NCBI GenBank assembly: GCA_021825785.1
Contig: JAKAGP010000052.1
Coordinates: 1-8,258, forward strand
Source: Nitrospirota bacterium
GTDB lineage: Bacteria > Nitrospirota > Thermodesulfovibrionia > Thermodesulfovibrionales > JdFR-88
DNA length: 8,258 nt
Reading direction: 5' to 3'
A model generated the notes under the pieces. It did not search any database and had not been told where the DNA came from. It saw nothing but the letters and a program-made list of their open reading frames with translations. Shown one piece after another: positions 1 through 5,111 of the stretch. The number at the start of each line of letters is the position of its first letter. Positions within the stretch are counted from its first letter, which is position 1. The position numbers and the translations under genes were made by a program.

Positions 1-329
1 TTCTTGCGGCCCGTACTGTAACCGATGGCTGCCGGGCGGCCAAGATTTCGCGGGAGACCTTCTATGCCTGGCTCCAGGAACCGGCCTTTAAAGCTGAATA
101 CATGCGCCAGACCGGGGCCATGATAGATACCGCTCGGGAGAGCCTTAGGAGCATTGCAGGGCAGGCCGTGGAGGTCTTACGGAAGCTCCTGTCTTCCGAT
201 CAGGATAGCGTTCGGCTAAGGGCGGCCCAGTCGATAATCGAGGCCACCTTGAACTTGAAGCGGGACCAGGCCGTTTCCGGGACCTTAGTAATCCAGGTCA
301 AGGGCCAAGAAAAGAAAGCTAACCAATGA
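1..329 (+). CDS. Helix-turn-helix protein of a mobile element, 5' end missing
   Basis: The open frame enters from the left edge (codons begin at base 3; no start is visible) and ends with TGA at 327-329, leaving 108 residues. The first 35 or so visible residues include GCRAAKISRETFYAWLQEPAF, a typical homeodomain-like helix-turn-helix in which an 'awaken-and-recognise' pair of helices ends in a TFYAWL recognition helix. A helical segment (about residues 50-90) containing AVEVLRKLL and RLRAAQSIIEATLNL follows. This layout matches the phBC6A51-type HTH proteins common in phages and integrative elements (family knowledge). Their exact role is unclear; some resemble small terminase or transposase DNA-binding domains. 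It probably binds DNA in the cytoplasm. The stop overlaps the next possible start as ATGA. Confidence is good for an HTH element protein and low for any specific function. Confidence 0.75.
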   Translation, partial: LAARTVTDGCRAAKISRETFYAWLQEPAFKAEYMRQTGAMIDTARESLRSIAGQAVEVLRKLLSSDQDSVRLRAAQSIIEATLNLKRDQAVSGTLVIQVKGQEKKANQ

Positions 330-529
330 ACGAGCTTGAACGCAAAATATCCAAGCAAGACTCCATATGCAGGGATGCGAAATATGCCGGGATATGTCTG
401 GACATTGCCGGTCATTTTTTTTCGGATTTGAAAATCAGAAATCAAATTTCCGGATGGGCGATCCGAGAGGGTGACGGTATGCCATTGCATAGGAGCATGA
501 ATGGCTATCTGGAAACGGCACGAGCATAA
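326..529 (+). CDS. Hypothetical 67-residue protein, doubtful
   Basis: An ATG at 326 overlaps the preceding stop (ATGA), which would allow translational coupling, and the frame closes with TAA at 527-529. I do not recognise the protein. It has no signal peptide or membrane segment, and its composition (three Cys/His-poor basic stretches, a central HFF after a run of eight T at 415-422) gives no clue to function. The downstream half contains an imperfect hairpin (423-452) and overlaps another small frame with a better ribosome-binding site (501-545), so part of this stretch may be non-coding or a decayed gene. It could be a real small element protein, but only the overlapping start supports that. 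Confidence 0.3.
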   Translation: MNELERKISKQDSICRDAKYAGICLDIAGHFFSDLKIRNQISGWAIREGDGMPLHRSMNGYLETARA

Positions 530-545
530 GGCAGCGGCCCTGTGA
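501..545 (+). CDS. Possible 14-residue coupling ORF ahead of the HTH_17 gene
   Basis: A 15-codon frame starts with ATG at 501, has AGGAG at 491-495 with 5 nt spacing, and encodes MAIWKRHEHKAAAL. Its TGA (543-545) overlaps the GTG start (542) of the next gene as GTGA. The next gene has no clear ribosome-binding site of its own, so ribosomes finishing this short frame could restart there. It lies in a different frame from the 326-529 ORF. There is no homology evidence, and a frame this short can arise by chance; the ribosome-binding site and the exact stop/start overlap are the only support. Confidence 0.3.
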   Translation: MAIWKRHEHKAAAL

Positions 546-913
546 AGATCGAGAGAGACGACATATCGCCGGAAGCTTACCAGGCAATAGCATCCGCGGT
601 TCTGGAAATGCTCAAGCCCATGATCTCCGGCAGCGGAAAGAGCGCCGGTGAAGACACCGTTTTCGATAAGAGGGGTCTTGCCGCGTATCTCCACGTTTCG
701 GAAAGCACGATCAACAAGCTTGTCATGAATAAGCAGATACCGCATTTTAAGATACAAGCCGGGCAATCGGGAGGGGTACGTTTCCGGCAGCGGGACATAG
801 ACAAGTGGATGCAGCGGCATACTGTCCCGGAAGTAACCCCATGTACCGGCAAAATAAGCCATGCCCGCCCTGCGGATTATTTATCAAATGACCGCCGAAA
901 TAATCCCTTTTAA
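542..913 (+). CDS. Excisionase-like HTH_17 DNA-binding protein
   Basis: This gene encodes 123 residues from a GTG start. Residues about 41-92 form a MerR/excisionase-type winged helix: FDKRGLAAYLHVSESTINKLV (helix-turn-helix), then the wing segment PHFKI...GGVRFRQRDIDKWM, which is the usual HTH_17 ending. The N-terminal 38 residues (KIERDDISPEAYQAIASAVLEML) form an amphipathic helix typical of this family's phage and element members. In such elements the protein usually acts as a recombination directionality factor (excisionase) or a transcription regulator at the element ends; which one applies here is inference. Upstream of the GTG I see no strong Shine-Dalgarno; translation may be coupled to the small frame ending at 545. 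The last 30 residues are basic and probably disordered. The gene sits upstream of the XRE regulator and the integrase, as expected for a control module. Confidence 0.75.
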   Translation: MKIERDDISPEAYQAIASAVLEMLKPMISGSGKSAGEDTVFDKRGLAAYLHVSESTINKLVMNKQIPHFKIQAGQSGGVRFRQRDIDKWMQRHTVPEVTPCTGKISHARPADYLSNDRRNNPF

Positions 914-931
914 ATCAAATAGATAATAGCC

Positions 932-950
932 ACTATGCTCTAAACTATGC
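932..950 (+). repeat. Two direct copies of ACTATGC, 12 bp apart
   Basis: ACTATGC occurs at 932-938 and again at 944-950, start to start 12 bp, in the AT-rich gap between the excisionase-like and XRE genes. Tandem heptamers on nearly the same DNA face are typical of binding sites for small HTH proteins such as Xis. Here they could be bound by the HTH_17 protein encoded just upstream. Two short copies can also arise by chance. Confidence 0.35.
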
Positions 951-967
951 ACCTTGATAAATATCTC

Positions 968-996
968 TTTACTTAAACATTGTTTAACTATAAGAT
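968..996 (+). promoter_or_regulatory. Predicted promoter for the XRE gene with palindromic operator in its spacer
   Basis: TTTACT (968-973) and TAAGAT (991-996) are separated by 17 bp; each matches four of six sigma-70 consensus bases. The spacer is occupied by a perfect 15-bp palindrome, TTAAACATTGTTTAA (973-987: 6-bp arms, 3-bp centre). A repressor bound there would block RNA polymerase, so autoregulation by the XRE protein encoded next is a reasonable inference. The predicted transcription start falls at about 1003, at or next to the ATG at 1004, and no Shine-Dalgarno precedes that ATG. Confidence 0.5.
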
Positions 997-1003
997 AGAA
1001 CAC

Positions 1004-1213
1004 ATGAAACAATGGACGCCGGAAGAAATCAAGGCATTCAGGCAGAGGCTAAATCTTTATCAAAAGGATTTGGCCGCATTGTTACGGGTAACTGAGCAAT
1101 ACGTTTGCAATCTTGAAAAGGGGGTGAGATCACCGAGTAATACTATGAGGGCCTTACTTGACTGCCTGGAAGGGCAGCACACGGAAAAGAAAACGGGAAA
1201 GAAAGGAGAGTGA
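1004..1213 (+). CDS. XRE-family (Cro/CI-like) HTH regulator
   Basis: This is a 69-residue protein, about the length of a stand-alone Cro/CI-type HTH domain. Residues 6-60 form the five-helix XRE fold: EEIKAFRQRLNLYQKDLAALL (helices 1-2), RVTEQYVCNLEKGVRSPS (turn, recognition helix and following loop), then TMRALLDCL. The C-terminal tail is Lys/Glu-rich. It should bind a palindromic operator as a dimer; the 15-bp palindrome 17 bp upstream is the obvious candidate. An in-frame TTG at 980 would extend it by eight residues, but that start lies inside the palindrome and has no ribosome-binding site, so the ATG is preferred. The stop (1211-1213) lies 8 bp before the integrase ATG, so the two genes are probably co-transcribed and the regulator would control integrase expression. 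It resembles the small regulator next to int in many prophages and integrative elements. Confidence 0.8.
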   Translation: MKQWTPEEIKAFRQRLNLYQKDLAALLRVTEQYVCNLEKGVRSPSNTMRALLDCLEGQHTEKKTGKKGE

Positions 1214-1221
1214 AAGGAAGC

Positions 1222-2295
1222 ATGGCGAAGCACAAGGGCATCTATAAGCAGCGCGGCTCAGACTTTTACTGGATACGTTACGCCGGGCCGGACGGCAAGA
1301 TTATTAGAGAGTCCACAAGGACCGCCAATTTCAAAGAAGCACAGGCAAAGCTAGAAAATCAGCGGAAGGCTATCCGGGACGGCAAGGAGCCTGAGCCTAT
1401 CAAGAAAATCCCCAATTACACCTTTTCACAGCTTGCCGGAGAGTACATGAAATGGTGTGAACGGCAGCGGGGATTCAGGGCAAAAAGAAGCTGCATACTT
1501 CAATTAACGGAAGCTTTCGGCATTCTGCAATTAAGGCAGATCAATACCAAGCTCCTTGAGCAATTCCAGAGCGACCGGATAAACAAGGGGAATAAGCCCG
1601 CCACGGTAAACCGCCTTATTGCCACGATCAAACACTGTATCCATAAGGGCTATCAATGGGAAATGTGCGGAGAGGAAACCTTGAAGCGCGTCCGCCAGGT
1701 AAGGCTACTGGAAGAAAATAACAGGCGCTTACGGTATTTATCGAAAGAGGAATGCCGGGCGCTTCTTGAAAACTGTCCCGGACACCTTAAGACAATCGTT
1801 ACCTTTGCCCTGAATACCGGATGCCGGAAAGGGGAAATCCTCTCTCTTAAATGGGAGAATGTAGACCTCAAGCACGGTTTTATCAGGCTGGACAGGACAA
1901 AAAACGGGGAGCGCCGGGACATTCCTATAAGCGATACCCTCAAAGCCGCGCTACAAGGCCTTACAAGGCGGCTGGACGTTTCCTATGTCTTCCATGACCC
2001 GAACACCGGAAACCCTTACCAGGACGTAAAGAGAAGCTTTCAGACGGCTTGCCGGAGGGCCGGAATAGCGGACTTTCATTTCCACGATCTCCGGCATACA
2101 TTTGCGTCTCATCTTGTTATGGCCGGGGTAGACATAACCACGGTCTCAAAGCTCCTTGGACACAAGAGCCTGACCATGACTTTAAGGTACGCACATCTAG
2201 CGCCGAATCATTTACAGAATGCCGTGAATATGCTGAATATCACCGGGGAAGAAAAGCGGACTGCATATTTACTGCATAGCGCGGCAGCTAATTAA
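1222..2295 (+). CDS. int: Tyrosine recombinase / phage-type integrase
   Basis: This 357-residue protein is of typical length for a phage or integrative-element integrase. Residues 1-60 look like an arm-type DNA-binding domain (KGIYKQRGSDFYWIRY, a three-strand sheet). Residues about 65-150 are the SAM-like core-binding domain, and about 170-340 the catalytic domain. All six expected catalytic residues are identifiable: R202 (NTGCRKGEI), K227 (DRTKNGE), H288 and R291 (HDLRHTFASH), H314 (LLGHKSLTMT) and the nucleophile Y323 (LRYAHL). The enzyme should therefore be active for site-specific strand exchange. A GTG at 1210 overlaps the previous stop and would add four residues; the ATG is preferred because AGGAG (1204-1208) lies 13 nt upstream of it but only 1 nt from the GTG. 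The gene ends 35 bp from the 3' end of tRNA-Arg, so that gene is the probable integration target. Expression is probably tied to the XRE gene. Confidence 0.95.
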   Translation: MAKHKGIYKQRGSDFYWIRYAGPDGKIIRESTRTANFKEAQAKLENQRKAIRDGKEPEPIKKIPNYTFSQLAGEYMKWCERQRGFRAKRSCILQLTEAFGILQLRQINTKLLEQFQSDRINKGNKPATVNRLIATIKHCIHKGYQWEMCGEETLKRVRQVRLLEENNRRLRYLSKEECRALLENCPGHLKTIVTFALNTGCRKGEILSLKWENVDLKHGFIRLDRTKNGERRDIPISDTLKAALQGLTRRLDVSYVFHDPNTGNPYQDVKRSFQTACRRAGIADFHFHDLRHTFASHLVMAGVDITTVSKLLGHKSLTMTLRYAHLAPNHLQNAVNMLNITGEEKRTAYLLHSAAAN

Positions 2296-2330
2296 TTTGA
2301 CAATGAAAGGTAAGCCCTTGAAAAATAAAG

Positions 2331-2376
2331 CGCGCCCAGAGGGATTCGAACCCCCGACCTGCGGATTCGTAGTCCG
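2331..2376. other. Probable attachment-site region in the 3' half of tRNA-Arg
   Basis: Elements with this integrase type often recombine within the 3' half of a tRNA gene, keeping the gene whole and leaving a second copy of the 3' segment at the far end. The tRNA 3' end faces the integrase here, the expected geometry. The exact crossover cannot be located because the partner copy lies outside the window; the stated range runs from the tRNA 3' end through the anticodon stem. Confidence 0.5.
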
Positions 2377-2404
2377 ACGCTCTATCCAGCTGAGCTATGG
2401 GCGC
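2331..2404 (-). tRNA. tRNA-Arg (anticodon ACG)
   Basis: Read on the minus strand, the gene folds into a full cloverleaf. The acceptor GCGCCCA pairs with TGGGCGC over seven pairs, and the D stem GCTC pairs with GAGC. The anticodon loop is CTACGAA with ACG at 2370-2368. The T arm is GGGGG-TTCGAAT-CCCTC with one G-U pair. The discriminator is G73 and CCA is not encoded. A20 and C35, the main arginine identity bases known from E. coli, are present. A34 would be converted to inosine by TadA to read CGU, CGC and CGA. The top anticodon-stem pair 27-43 is a U-C mismatch. The 3' end probably serves as the element's integration site. Transcription would come from the promoter at 2478-2506; no terminator is visible before the integrase gene. 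Confidence 0.97.
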
Positions 2405-2477
2405 ATCCGGTACGGATTTTCTGATGAATGCTGCCTTGCGGAAACCTGCGCTGCACGGCAGGCCTGCATGCCCAATT

Positions 2478-2506
2478 ATTTTAATCTCAAAACCGGAAGT
2501 TGTCAA
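2478..2506 (-). promoter_or_regulatory. Strong sigma-70-type promoter for tRNA-Arg
   Basis: On the minus strand a perfect TTGACA (2506-2501), a 17-bp spacer and TAAAAT (2483-2478, five of six consensus bases) are followed by a predicted start near 2471, about 66 nt ahead of the mature tRNA 5' end. A/T-rich sequence upstream of the -35 (2507-2525) could act as an UP element, which is usual for stable RNA genes. Confidence 0.8.
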
Positions 2507-2534
2507 TTTATAAAATATTTTTTACAATAGTTCC

Positions 2535-2563
2535 TTTACAGAGCGGCGCAGGTGTGTTATTAT
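2535..2563 (+). promoter_or_regulatory. Promoter of rpsO-pnp
   Basis: TTTACA (2535-2540, five of six), a 17-bp spacer and TATTAT (2558-2563, five of six) point rightwards. The predicted start near 2570 gives a leader of about 55 nt before rpsO. The divergent tRNA promoter begins only 28 bp to the left. Confidence 0.7.
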
Positions 2564-2596
2564 TCCTACTTAAAGAGGAATATAATTAGAAAAGGA

Positions 2597-2618
2597 GCCC
2601 CTGGAAAAGGGCAAGGAG
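2597..2618 (+). promoter_or_regulatory. rpsO leader hairpin abutting the ribosome-binding site
   Basis: GCCC (2597-2600) can pair with GGGC (2609-2612) around an 8-nt loop; an alternative CCCT/AGGG register is also possible. The AAGGAG ribosome-binding site (2613-2618) starts one base after the stem and lies 6 nt before the ATG. S15 represses its own translation through leader RNA structures in several bacteria, so this short stem is a candidate S15 target. The fold is small and the regulatory role is inferred. Confidence 0.35.
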
Positions 2619-2624
2619 TGAAAA

Positions 2625-2894
2625 ATGGCATTCAGCAAAGATCAGAAAAAAAGCATCATTGATAACTACAAAATCCATGAGAAGGACACGGGCTCGGCTG
2701 AAGTGCAGATAGCCCTTTTAAGCGAAAGAATAGGCTATCTCACCGAGCATTTCAAGACCCACACCAAGGATCATCATTCCAGAAGGGGCCTTCTTAAGCT
2801 TGTCGGCAAGCGCAGGAAGCTCCTTGATTATCTGAAATCCCACAACAAGCCCGGCTACGAAAAAGTCATCGAGGGCTTGGGCATCCGGAAATAA
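2625..2894 (+). CDS. rpsO: Small-subunit ribosomal protein S15
   Basis: The 89-residue product matches the usual bacterial S15 length exactly. It is a four-helix bundle that binds the h20-h21-h22 junction of 16S rRNA early in 30S assembly. The diagnostic signatures are present: [16 protein letters not shown] at 21-36, H42, and [20 protein letters not shown] at 48-67 with the rRNA-contacting D49 and S52. The start is secure: AAGGAG at 2613-2618 lies 6 nt before the ATG, and the N-terminus MAFSKDQKK is typical. The gene is the first of a likely operon with pnp, 10 bp downstream, an arrangement conserved in many bacteria. S15 usually represses its own translation via its leader, and the short hairpin next to this ribosome-binding site could serve that purpose. 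Confidence 0.98.
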   Translation: MAFSKDQKKSIIDNYKIHEKDTGSAEVQIALLSERIGYLTEHFKTHTKDHHSRRGLLKLVGKRRKLLDYLKSHNKPGYEKVIEGLGIRK

Positions 2895-2904
2895 AGAGAT
2901 AAAA

Positions 2905-5007
2905 ATGAATATATTTGAAACCGGTATCGGTAACAGTAAACTTATTGTCGAAACAGGAGAGTTCGCAAAACAGTCAGACGGCGCTGCCCTTGTAAGGATC
3001 GGGGACACGGTCGTGCTGGCCACTGTCGTAGCTCAAAAGACGGCGAGAGAGGGGCTCGATTTTTTCCCCCTTACCATAGATTATCAGGAGAAGGCGTATG
3101 CCGCGGGCAAGATCCCCGGCGGGTTTTTCAAAAGGGAAGGCAGGCCGTCCGAGAAGGAAGTCCTGACCTCAAGGCTCATAGACAGGCCGATCAGACCGTT
3201 GTTCCCCGAAGGATTTTTCTCCGAGACGCAGGGTATCGCAACCCTTCTTTCCTTCGGAGAGGAAAATGTATCTGATGTGCTTGGCATAATAGGAATGTCC
3301 TGTGCGCTCATGCTTTCTGACATACCGTTTGGCGGCCCGGTGGGCGCTGTGCGGGTTGGTTATCTGGATGGCAAGATCATTGTGAACCCGGCCCTGTCAG
3401 AAATTGAAGCCCTTGAGCTTAGCCTTACAGTGGCGGGCACGGAGGACTTTATCGTCATGGTCGAGGGGGGCGCTTCCCAGGTGTCCGAGGCGCTGCTTCT
3501 GGAGGCGATCGAGACGGCGCATGCCGAGATAAAGAAGCTCTGCCGTTTCCAGAAGGAGATGCGCGAAAAGGCGGGCAAGCCCAAGCGCGCGGTTACTCCT
3601 CCGGTGATAGACGAAGACTTGAGGAAAGCCGTGTGGGAGATGTGCGAGCAGAAGGTGAAGGAGTGCATTGCGATTCCTGACAAGCTCAAAAGGCAGGCCG
3701 CCCTTGATGTTGTGAGGGCCGATGTTGTCGAAAAGCTCAATCAGCCTGCGGACGGAGCCGATCAGCCAGCAGTTGACAGAAGCAAGGACATTGCCAAGGC
3801 TTTCCTGGATATGGAGAAAAAGATCGTGCGCGGCATGATCGTGAATACCGGCGTCAGGGCCGACGGCAGAAGGCCTGATGAGATAAGACCAATATATGGC
3901 AAAGTAGGGTTTTTGCCCAGGGCCCACGGCTCTGCTCTTTTTGTGCGCGGAGAGACCCAGGCGCTTTGCGTGGCTACCCTTGGGACGGGCGAGGATGAGC
4001 AGAAGATCGACGCCCTTGAAGGGGAAAGCTATAAAAGATTCATGCTGCACTACAACTTCCCGCCTTTCAGCGTGGGCGAAGTAAAATTCCTGCGCGGACC
4101 GGGCAGAAGGGAGATAGGCCACGGCGCTCTTGCTGAAAGGGCGGTCAAGCCGATGATCCCCGGGAAAGAGGAATTCCCGTATACGATAAGGGTTGTCTCC
4201 GATATACTTGAATCAAACGGTTCTTCTTCCATGGCAACAGTTTGCGCCTCCGTGCTGGCCCTTATGGACGCCGGGGTGCCGGTAAAGTCGCCTGTCGCGG
4301 GCATAGCCATGGGCCTCGTGCTCGAGGACGACAAGGTAGTCGTGTTGAGCGATATTCTGGGGCTTGAGGACCATCTTGGCGACATGGATTTCAAGGTGAC
4401 CGGAACCGACAAAGGCGTCACCGCATTCCAGATGGATGTAAAAAAGGCCGGCATAAACAGGGCCATCCTGGAGCAGGCGCTTGAAAGGGCCAGGCTGGGC
4501 AGGCTGCATATTCTTGGCAAGATGAAAGAGGTGCTGGAAGCCCCCAGGCAGAACCTGGCGCCTTATGCGCCGCGCATCTACGTTATGCACATAAGGCCTG
4601 AAAAGATCCGTGAAGTAATAGGCACCGGAGGCAAGGTGATCCGCGGCATTGTCGAGGAAACGGGCGTCAAGATAGACATAGACGACACCGGGCTGGTCAA
4701 TATAGCCTCAAGCGATGAGGAATCGGCGATGAAGGCCAAGGCGATAATAGAGGGCATAGTGGCCGAGGCGGAGCTTGGAAAGGTCTATAAGGGTACGGTC
4801 GTGCGTATAGCCGAGTTCGGCGCTTTTATTGAGATACTGCCTGGAGTCGACGGGCTTTTGCACATCTCCCAGATATCGCACAAAAGGGTTGCGAAGGTCA
4901 CGGACGTGCTGAAAGAAGGTGACGAGCTGGACGTAAAGGTGATAGAAATAGACGATCGGGGCCGCGTCAGACTCTCCAGGAAGGAACTTCTGGAGCCCGG
5001 CGAGTAA
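2905..5007 (+). CDS. pnp: Polynucleotide phosphorylase (PNPase)
   Basis: This cytoplasmic 3'-to-5' exoribonuclease uses phosphate to degrade RNA to nucleoside diphosphates and takes part in mRNA decay and small-RNA handling, often with RNase E or a helicase. The 700-residue length is standard. Domain order: first RNase PH core (about 3-140, including LTSRLIDRPIRPLFPEGF), all-alpha linker (about 235-310), second RNase PH core (about 315-545), KH domain (about 555-617) with the GXXG loop G573-T-G-G576, and S1 domain (about 626-695, GTVVRIAEFGAFIEI). Metal-binding residues matching E. coli D486, D492 and K494 are D489, D495 and K497 in EDHLGDMDFK. Nothing is truncated. The ribosome-binding site is weak (AAAGAG shortly before the ATG), and the gene starts 10 bp after rpsO, so translation may be coupled to rpsO. 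Elsewhere PNPase autoregulates by cleaving a leader duplex; no such structure is obvious in the short gap here. Confidence 0.98.
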   Translation: MNIFETGIGNSKLIVETGEFAKQSDGAALVRIGDTVVLATVVAQKTAREGLDFFPLTIDYQEKAYAAGKIPGGFFKREGRPSEKEVLTSRLIDRPIRPLFPEGFFSETQGIATLLSFGEENVSDVLGIIGMSCALMLSDIPFGGPVGAVRVGYLDGKIIVNPALSEIEALELSLTVAGTEDFIVMVEGGASQVSEALLLEAIETAHAEIKKLCRFQKEMREKAGKPKRAVTPPVIDEDLRKAVWEMCEQKVKECIAIPDKLKRQAALDVVRADVVEKLNQPADGADQPAVDRSKDIAKAFLDMEKKIVRGMIVNTGVRADGRRPDEIRPIYGKVGFLPRAHGSALFVRGETQALCVATLGTGEDEQKIDALEGESYKRFMLHYNFPPFSVGEVKFLRGPGRREIGHGALAERAVKPMIPGKEEFPYTIRVVSDILESNGSSSMATVCASVLALMDAGVPVKSPVAGIAMGLVLEDDKVVVLSDILGLEDHLGDMDFKVTGTDKGVTAFQMDVKKAGINRAILEQALERARLGRLHILGKMKEVLEAPRQNLAPYAPRIYVMHIRPEKIREVIGTGGKVIRGIVEETGVKIDIDDTGLVNIASSDEESAMKAKAIIEGIVAEAELGKVYKGTVVRIAEFGAFIEILPGVDGLLHISQISHKRVAKVTDVLKEGDELDVKVIEIDDRGRVRLSRKELLEPGE

Positions 5008-5088
5008 AAAAGCAAAGACAAGAACATAGTGCATCTTAGACTTTTTTTCATCAAAAGCTAAAGATATAAAAAAATTAAAATCTGAAGA

Positions 5089-5107
5089 CCCCGGTCGGAA
5101 GGGGAGG
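5089..5107 (+). promoter_or_regulatory. Ribosome-binding site of the M16 peptidase inside a small hairpin
   Basis: GGGGAGG (5101-5107) lies 4 nt before the TTG start and decides that start. Its first four G can pair with CCCC at 5089-5092 across an 8-nt loop, which would partly mask the site. The 104-bp gap after pnp otherwise holds AT-rich sequence with a T7 run (5042-5048); I see no convincing terminator, so readthrough from pnp is likely. Confidence 0.45.
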
Positions 5108-5111
5108 CCCA

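Noticed and set aside
200..862. 220-codon minus-strand ORF opposite the element genes
   Set aside because: It lies antisense to recognisable HTH genes, has no recognisable motif, and its composition follows from the codon pattern of the opposite strand.
980..1003. TTG start extending the XRE protein by eight residues
   Set aside because: The codon lies inside the palindrome, upstream of the predicted transcription start, and has no ribosome-binding site; the HTH fold is complete from the ATG at 1004.
1210..1221. GTG start for the integrase overlapping the XRE stop
   Set aside because: The AGGAG is only one base from the GTG, too close to work well. The ATG at 1222 begins a typical integrase N-terminus, although coupling through GTGA cannot be fully excluded.
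2297..2326. Plus-strand TTGACA just after the integrase stop as a promoter
   Set aside because: At 17-18 bp spacing the -10 position reads GAAAAA or AAAAAT, a poor match, and it would only transcribe antisense to the tRNA.
2288..2506. Minus-strand ORF across the tRNA gene, containing QLDRASDYESAGRGFESL
   Set aside because: This peptide is the well-known false translation of a bacterial tRNA gene; the cloverleaf explains the sequence fully.
2297..2530. Plus-strand ORF across the tRNA gene
   Set aside because: It is the antisense reading of the tRNA and its promoter, with no protein-like features.
3397..4122. 241-codon minus-strand ORF inside pnp
   Set aside because: It is a shadow of the strongly conserved PNPase frame, with no motif or start signal.
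5008..5088. Terminator or separate promoter between pnp and the M16 peptidase gene
   Set aside because: A T7 run is present but no stable GC-rich stem precedes it, and the best -35/-10 pair (TTAGAC with TAAAGA) matches too poorly to claim.
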